A DNA stretch of 26,757 nt. Origin: Erythrobacter sp. CCH5-A1 (GTDB lineage: Bacteria > Pseudomonadota > Alphaproteobacteria > Sphingomonadales > Sphingomonadaceae). Both the position numbers and the translations under genes were made by a program. The DNA lies in assembly GCF_001557115.1 (NCBI RefSeq), contig NZ_LSKQ01000240.1, positions 1-26,757 of the forward strand, in the 5' to 3' direction. How positions within the stretch are numbered: the stretch's first letter is position 1; each line of letters opens with the position of its first letter. Shown here in pieces: positions 22,913 to 26,757 of the stretch. Under the pieces are notes generated by a model, which had not been told where the DNA came from, did no database searches, and was given only the letters and a program-made list of their open reading frames with translations.

Positions 22913-22934
22913 GCGGCGGGTTTAAGCCCGCCGC
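22913..22934. terminator. Hairpin between convergent GNAT and desaturase genes
   Basis: GCGGCGGG-TTTAAG-CCCGCCGC forms an 8-bp GC stem. It overlaps the last codons of the desaturase and follows the GNAT stop by 7 bases. It has no T-run, so it may slow but not cleanly stop transcription from either side. Confidence 0.35.
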
Positions 22935-24001
22935 CCCATCGTGCTCTTGGCGATCCGCCCGACCAGCGTCAGCATCCCCGGATGGTTCGCGCCCTCATAG
23001 GTCGAACCCGTGCCCAGTTCGCGGACAAGCCGCCGGTGCGCTTCGGGCAGGTCGTGATAGGGCATCGAGGGCATCAGGTGGTGGAGCGCATGGTAGCGCA
23101 GGCCGACCGGCGCCCAGATCTCGGCCGCGATACCCGGCGGGGGGACATTGACCGAATCGAGGAACTGCGCGGTCACCGTCATCGCCTCGCCCTCGTTCTC
23201 CCACAGGTGCGCGACCAGCGTGCGCAGCTGGTTGAGCACCGCGGCGAGCGAGAGGATCGCGAGCGCGGTCGCCAGCGGCTCCCAGCCGAACACGAACACG
23301 CTCGCGATCAAGGCCATCGCCCACAGGCTCGCCCCCGCCTCCTGCCAGCGCACCCGCCCGGCGAAGTCGCCCTCGGGCGCGCGGCGGCGGAATTCCGGGT
23401 TGATCGAGAGCGAGGAGAACCGCTCCCACACGAAGGTGCGCAGCGGCGGCACCAGCAGGCCGAGCGGGTAGAGCACCCCGAAGCGCACGATCAGCGCCAC
23501 CGGCAGCAACATCGCCACCAGCACGAACAGCGGCAGGCTCCACGGCTTCATCAACGCCAGCGGCAGGTATTCGGGGTCTTCCACCGTGCCGTATTGCGTG
23601 CGCTTGTGGTGGATCACGTGCACGCCTTCATACATGAAGGAGGGCGTGAGCATCGGGATGCCGACCATCAGGTTCCACGCGGTGCGGAACCCCGGGAGCG
23701 CATCGCGGTGGATGTGGGTGAGCTCGTGGATGAACATGAGCGCGCGGTAGAGCGCCAGCGCCGCGACCAGCCCGGCGACCAGCTTCACCACGACACTCGC
23801 CGAGGCAATCGCCACCGCGATGCCTGCATAGCCGACGGCCGCCGAAACCAGCATGTCCGGCCAGTAGATCGACGCCTTGGCCTCGCCCAGCCCCTTGGTG
23901 AGGTCGCGCGCGGCGCGCAGCATCGCCTTGTCGTCCTCGGCCATGAACTGGACGCGGGTGGCCTTCACGGGCGCGGCGGGGATGGTCTGGTGCATGGTCA
24001 T
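22922..24001 (-). CDS. Membrane fatty acid desaturase
   Basis: This 359-residue integral membrane di-iron enzyme has the three histidine boxes of acyl desaturases: HELTHIH (92-98), HVIHHKR (128-134) and YHALHHL (303-309). Two membrane spans precede box 1 and two or three more lie between boxes 2 and 3. It would introduce a double bond or hydroxyl into an acyl chain; the family also includes hydroxylases, so regiochemistry is open. The ATG at 24001 was chosen over TTG 24016, which would give five extra residues. It diverges from the large GNAT-like gene with about 140 bases between. Confidence 0.88.
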   Translation of the reverse strand: MTMHQTIPAAPVKATRVQFMAEDDKAMLRAARDLTKGLGEAKASIYWPDMLVSAAVGYAGIAVAIASASVVVKLVAGLVAALALYRALMFIHELTHIHRDALPGFRTAWNLMVGIPMLTPSFMYEGVHVIHHKRTQYGTVEDPEYLPLALMKPWSLPLFVLVAMLLPVALIVRFGVLYPLGLLVPPLRTFVWERFSSLSINPEFRRRAPEGDFAGRVRWQEAGASLWAMALIASVFVFGWEPLATALAILSLAAVLNQLRTLVAHLWENEGEAMTVTAQFLDSVNVPPPGIAAEIWAPVGLRYHALHHLMPSMPYHDLPEAHRRLVRELGTGSTYEGANHPGMLTLVGRIAKSTMGRRA

Positions 24002-24145
24002 TCGTACAGTTTCCAAGGGCGCGCCCTACCGCAAATCGGGGGCCAAGCCAAACGCGGGATGTTGGTGAGAGTGATCGATAGCTTGCACGATTGGCCCGGG
24101 CGCGACACAGACGCCTTGACCCAGAGCAAATACGAGGACGCCGCC

Positions 24146-25321
24146 GTGACGGATGTAATGGCCCGTGCAGCACAGATAGTTATCGAGCCGGTCACCGACA
24201 AGCGCGGCCGGGCGGCCTTCGTCGATCTCGGCCGGGCGTTCTCCGACCGTCTGGAGCACTTCGTCCCGCAGATCCGTGCCGAGCAGATCGAGCTGGTCGA
24301 TCCGGACAAGAACCCCTTCTTCGGTCATGCCCGGGTGCAGCTGTTCATTGCAAAGCAGGGCGGCAGGCCGGTCGGGCGCATCTCGGCGCATATCGACGAG
24401 CTCGCGCTCGCCATGCCGGCCGATCAGGGCTTCGGCCCGGGCACCGGCTTCTTCGGCTATTTCGATGCCGAGGACGAGGCCGTCGCCCGTGCGCTGCTGA
24501 CCGCTGCGGAAGGCTGGCTGGCGGGCGAGGGGATGACCCGCGTGCTCGGCCCGATCTCGCTGTCGATCTGGGAAGAGCCGGGCCTGCTGGTGCGCGGGCA
24601 GGATCACGCGCCGATGGTGATGATGGGCCACCACCCCGAGCATTACGCCGGATGGATCGAGGCGGCGGGCTACACCCGCGCCAAGACGCTCTACACCTAT
24701 GATCTCGACATCTCGAAGCCCTTCCCGCCGCTGGTGCAGCGGATCGTGCAATCGGGTCACAAGAACGAACGGATCACCGTGCGCCGCGTGCGCAAGGCCG
24801 ATTGGGACGCGGAAGTGGCGACGATCCTCGGCATCCTCAACGATGCATGGTCGGACAACTGGGGCTTCGTGCCCTTCAGCCCGGCCGAGGTTGCCCATGC
24901 GGGCAAGAAGCTGCGCCCGATCATCAAGGAGGAGCTCAACATGATCGCCGAGCTCGACGGGCGCCCGGTTGCGTTCATGCTGACCTTCCCCGACCTCAAC
25001 GACGCGCTGGCAAAGATCAGGGGCAAGCTCTTTCCCTTCGGCTGGATCACCATGCTGCGCTGGCTGCACTTCCCCAAGGGCGCAGGGATGCGCGTGCCGC
25101 TGATGGGGGTGCTCAAGGAGCTCCACAACTCCCGCCTTGCCAGCCAGCTCGCCTTCATGATGATTGAGGCGATCCGCCACAATTCGAGCACCAAGTTCGC
25201 CTCGAAGCGCGGCGAGATCGGCTGGATTCTCGAGGACAACCAGGGGATGGTGGCGATCGCCGACACGATCCAGTCGAAGATCAACCGCGAATATGCGATC
25301 TATGGGAAGGGGTTGGGCTGA
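24146..25321 (+). CDS. GNAT-superfamily-like acyltransferase, long form
   Basis: This 391-residue cytoplasmic protein seems to contain two GNAT-like halves. The N-terminal part (about 1-190) has NPFFGHARVQLFIAKQGGRPVGRISAHID, GYFDAEDEAVARALLTAAEGWLAGEGMTRVLGPI and SIWEEPGLLVRG. The C-terminal part (about 210-391) has ITVRRVRKADWDAEVATILGILNDAWSDNWGFVPFSPAEV and IAELDGRPVAFMLTFPDLNDALAKI. Similar proteins are widespread in alphaproteobacteria under vague names. An acyl transfer to a lipid or amine is plausible but unproven. The start is GTG 24146 with GAGGA 7 bases upstream; ATG 24158 is an alternative. The neighbouring divergent desaturase and the following small membrane protein gene allow a role in lipid modification. 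Confidence 0.7.
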   Translation: MTDVMARAAQIVIEPVTDKRGRAAFVDLGRAFSDRLEHFVPQIRAEQIELVDPDKNPFFGHARVQLFIAKQGGRPVGRISAHIDELALAMPADQGFGPGTGFFGYFDAEDEAVARALLTAAEGWLAGEGMTRVLGPISLSIWEEPGLLVRGQDHAPMVMMGHHPEHYAGWIEAAGYTRAKTLYTYDLDISKPFPPLVQRIVQSGHKNERITVRRVRKADWDAEVATILGILNDAWSDNWGFVPFSPAEVAHAGKKLRPIIKEELNMIAELDGRPVAFMLTFPDLNDALAKIRGKLFPFGWITMLRWLHFPKGAGMRVPLMGVLKELHNSRLASQLAFMMIEAIRHNSSTKFASKRGEIGWILEDNQGMVAIADTIQSKINREYAIYGKGLG

Positions 25322-25322
25322 C

Positions 25323-25634
25323 GTGCGCGGCCTGACGCTGGAAACGCAAAGGCTCGCCCTGACGCTCGCCTATTTGCAGCCCATCCCGGTCGTTTTCGGT
25401 AGTTTCGCATTCGATCTGCGAGGCACGCCCGCGCTTGTGCTGATTGCGGCGTCATTGGCGATCGCGATTGCGGCAAGTATCGCGGCATGGATACTCGGCC
25501 TCGTCGCGCGCTGTCCCAACTGCGACGGCCGCTATTTTTCAATCGTCCCGCTGCTGGTCTTCGGACCGCGGCGCTGCAGGAGTTGCGGGCTGAGGGAGAC
25601 AGACCGCGTGCCGCCGCAGGACAGCGCGGCCTAG
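25323..25634 (+). CDS. Hypothetical small membrane protein with two CxxC pairs
   Basis: With a GTG start one base after the previous stop, the product has 103 residues: two hydrophobic helices (around 15-28 and 36-60), then CPNCDGRYFSIVPLLVFGPRRCRSCGL, a split CxxC...CxxC likely to bind zinc on one face of the membrane. I do not recognise a family. The lack of any ATG in the frame and the close spacing support cotranslation with the GNAT-like gene. The gene is small, but the two CxxC pairs argue that it is real. Confidence 0.6.
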   Translation: MRGLTLETQRLALTLAYLQPIPVVFGSFAFDLRGTPALVLIAASLAIAIAASIAAWILGLVARCPNCDGRYFSIVPLLVFGPRRCRSCGLRETDRVPPQDSAA

Positions 25635-25641
25635 CCCGACG

Positions 25642-25677
25642 AAAAAAGGCCTCCGTTGCAGAACAACGGAGGCCTTT
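25642..25677 (-). terminator. Intrinsic terminator of the predicted sRNA (minus strand)
   Basis: A 14-bp stem (AAAGGCCTCCGTTG with CAACGGAGGCCTTT, 5-base loop) is followed on the minus strand by T6 (25647-25642). On the plus strand only three T follow, so it works mainly for leftward transcription, though it may also serve the small membrane protein gene. Confidence 0.85.
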
Positions 25678-25727
25678 CGGGATCGTATCACCAGCCGCTT
25701 GGACGGGAGGGGGGTCTCGGCGGTGAC
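25642..25727 (-). ncRNA. Predicted GsrN-like small RNA, about 86 nt
   Basis: No minus-strand gene precedes the T6 terminator at 25642, which implies a transcript arising between it and phyR. Reading leftward from about 25727, a 9-bp stem with one bulged base forms (TCACCGCCG 25726-25718 with CGGC-T-GGTGA 25697-25688). It leaves a 20-base loop containing ACCCCCCTCCCG. A short linker then leads into the terminator. A 5' hairpin with a C-rich loop plus terminator, near the general stress response locus, is the architecture of Caulobacter GsrN, whose C-rich loop pairs with target mRNA. Candidate promoter elements precede it. Homology to GsrN is inferred from structure and position. Confidence 0.6.
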
Positions 25728-25735
25728 AAGGGGAT

Positions 25736-25760
25736 AATGATCGTCCTTGCGAGCGGTTCC
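25736..25760 (-). promoter_or_regulatory. Candidate sigma-EcfG promoter of the predicted sRNA
   Basis: On the minus strand GGAAC (25760-25756) is followed after 16 bases by CATT (25739-25736), against the consensus GGAAC-N16/17-CGTT. The -10 element deviates at one base. The predicted start falls at about 25727, exactly at the foot of the sRNA 5' stem. Confidence 0.5.
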
Positions 25761-25852
25761 CGGCTTCCGCGAAATTTTTTTGACCCTAGGGAAACTACGC
25801 AGGAAACCATGCCTATCCAGCACCTTGCGCGATAAGCGCGACGGGGGCGCGG

Positions 25853-25878
25853 GGAACCGCTATGGGCACGAGTCGGTT
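25853..25878 (+). promoter_or_regulatory. Sigma-EcfG promoter of phyR
   Basis: GGAAC (25853-25857), 17 bases, then GGTT (25875-25878) fits the general stress response promoter consensus GGAAC-N16/17-cGTT, with only the least conserved -10 base different. Transcription would start near 25885. That makes the ATG at 25862 part of the promoter and supports ATG 25907 as the phyR start. Confidence 0.7.
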
Positions 25879-25906
25879 GCTCATCCAGACCAGCGAAAGA
25901 TCGTCC

Positions 25907-26695
25907 ATGTCCCTCGGAAGCCAGATCGCCGCCCACCTGCCCTTCCTGCGCCGCTATGCCCGCGCGCTGACCGGATCGCAGGCGAGCGGCGATGCCTATG
26001 TGCGCGAGATGCTCGAGGCCGCGCTCGCCGACGGCGCGCTGATGGAGAGCCTCGCGGGCGGGCGCGTGCCGCTCTACCGCGCCTTCGGCAAGGTCTGGGC
26101 GAGCGGTTCGGCGGCGACTGCGGCGGGCAATCCGGCAAGCGAGCACGAGGCCGGCGCGCAGGCGCGCCTGGGCGCGATCACCCCGCCCGCGCGCCAGGCG
26201 CTGCTGCTGACCACGCTCGAGGATTTCACGGTTCGCGAGACCGCCGCCATCCTCGAACGCACGCCCGAAGAGGTCGAGGCGCTGGTCGCCGAAGCCATCG
26301 CCGAAATCGAGCGCGAGCAGACCACCAGCGTGCTCATCATCGAGGACGAGCCGCTGATCGCGATGCAGCTGGAAGACCTCGTCACCGGCCTCGGCCACAC
26401 CGTCAGCGGTACCGCGGCGACCCGCACCCAGGCCCGCGCGGCGGTGGCCGAGGCGATGCCGGGGCTGGTGCTCGCCGACATCCAGCTCGCCGACGGCTCC
26501 TCGGGCCTCGATGCAGTGGACGATATCCTCGCCGTCGGCACGATGCCGGTGATCTTCATCACCGCCTACCCCGAACGCCTGCTGACCGGCGACCGGCCCG
26601 AGCCGACCTATCTCGTCACCAAGCCGTTCCAGGAAGCGACCGTGCGGGCGGCGATCAGCCAGGCGCTGTTCTTCGGATCGACCAGGCCGTTGTGA
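25907..26695 (+). CDS. phyR: General stress response regulator PhyR (sigma-like domain plus receiver)
   Basis: PhyR is the anti-anti-sigma factor of the alphaproteobacterial general stress response: when phosphorylated, it binds NepR and frees sigma EcfG. The 262 residues show the usual order. First is a sigma-like domain (LPFLRRYARALTGSQ at 11-25; ITPPARQALLLTTLEDFTVRETAAILERTPEEVEALVAEA, about 91-130, resembling sigma region 4). Then a C-terminal receiver: IIEDEP (Glu146, Asp147), phosphoacceptor Asp191 in VLADIQL, Thr219 in FITAYPE and Lys239 in VTKPF. The FxTxYPE form is that of PhyR-type receivers. An upstream in-frame ATG at 25862 lies within the promoter, so 25907 was chosen; MSLG is the usual N-terminus. 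nepR and ecfG are expected nearby but lie outside the window. Confidence 0.95.
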   Translation: MSLGSQIAAHLPFLRRYARALTGSQASGDAYVREMLEAALADGALMESLAGGRVPLYRAFGKVWASGSAATAAGNPASEHEAGAQARLGAITPPARQALLLTTLEDFTVRETAAILERTPEEVEALVAEAIAEIEREQTTSVLIIEDEPLIAMQLEDLVTGLGHTVSGTAATRTQARAAVAEAMPGLVLADIQLADGSSGLDAVDDILAVGTMPVIFITAYPERLLTGDRPEPTYLVTKPFQEATVRAAISQALFFGSTRPL

Positions 26696-26757
26696 CCTTT
26701 AGCCCCTTCCCCTCGGGGAAGGGGCTAAAGGTCACAACGGCCTGGTCGATCCGAAGA
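26670..26757. repeat. Terminal inverted duplication, right end (probable fold-back artefact)
   Basis: Bases 26670-26712 are perfectly complementary to 26715-26757 (43 bp, two-base centre). The left arm contains the last eight codons and stop of phyR followed by AGCCCCTTCC. The natural core, AGCCCCTTCC-CCTC-GGGGAAGGGGCT, may be the real phyR terminator stem; beyond it the sequence simply returns along phyR antisense. As at the left end, this looks like snap-back chimerism, so sequence after about 26714 is not reliable. Confidence 0.9.

Noticed and set aside
22982..24145. Extension of the GNAT-like gene upstream through the desaturase gene
   Set aside because: This part is antisense to the desaturase with its three histidine boxes and is His/Arg/Gln-rich. 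A GTG with GAGGA at 24134 gives a sensible start.
25751..25791. Plus-strand terminator ending in a T7 run upstream of phyR
   Set aside because: The possible stem before the T-run has only four to five pairs and is separated from it by GAAA, so it is not convincing.
1..26757. Whole window as a linear replicon with hairpin telomeres
   Set aside because: Both ends mirror the codons of ordinary chromosomal genes (MAPEG, phyR) around short hairpins, and there is no protelomerase, replication gene or partition gene inside.

Overview
The window is GC-rich, densely packed bacterial chromosome. Gene content points to an alphaproteobacterium of the Sphingomonadales, most likely an Erythrobacteraceae-type genome. 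The evidence is a PhyR general stress response regulator, a class I PHA synthase with an Ala/Lys/Pro-rich phasin, an alaC-like aminotransferase, an alphaproteobacterial-type ClpS, and frequent GTG/TTG starts. I see no transposase, phage gene, integrase or CRISPR array. No gene-free stretch exceeds 300 bases; the longest are about 260 bases (7606-7867) and about 270 bases (25635-25906).

Layout. 103-2235 (+): MAPEG membrane protein and a D-aminoacylase-like amidohydrolase. 2217-7605 (-): a compact glycan or lipid modification cluster, read in the order GT2 polyprenyl-phosphate glycosyltransferase (TTG start), SAM methyltransferase, GtrA-like flippase, and two paralogous polytopic proteins that look like GT-C enzymes. 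7868-8749 (-): a secreted HExxH-type protein, tRNA-Thr(CGT) and tRNA-Cys(GCA). 8888-11182 (+): acyl-CoA thioesterase-like protein, then a TPR protein fused to a PRMT7/PRMT9-like arginine methyltransferase domain. 11195-12019 (-): crotonase. 12094-14444 (-): five small genes that look like one operon (membrane-anchored LuxR-type HTH protein, small helical protein, multipass membrane protein, RadC-like JAB protein, stand-alone winged helix). 14551-15759 (-): AlaC-like aminotransferase. 15912-18823 (+): phaC and a phasin with a palindromic operator and a strong terminator. 19010-19917 (+): clpS and a DUF427 gene. 19957-22905 (+): lptF, lptG and a GNAT gene. 22922-24001 (-): fatty acid desaturase. 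24146-25634 (+): large GNAT-like protein and a small two-CxxC membrane protein. 25642-26695: a predicted small RNA on the minus strand, divergent from phyR (+).

How the parts fit. Several blocks concern the envelope: LPS export by LptFG, a GtrA/GtrB-like sugar-lipid module, a desaturase and acyltransferase-like proteins. Carbon storage is represented by PhaC and phasin. Stress regulation is at the right end, where phyR has a good sigma-EcfG promoter. Opposite it lies an unannotated transcript with a C-rich apical loop and an intrinsic terminator, resembling GsrN, the general stress response sRNA of Caulobacter.

The two items I find most novel are this sRNA candidate and the bacterial TPR-PRMT protein. 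Both extreme ends of the window are perfect inverted duplications centred on short natural hairpins. They look like fold-back artefacts of library preparation or assembly, not real telomeres, so sequence at 1 to about 60 and about 26715 to 26757 should not be trusted as genome.
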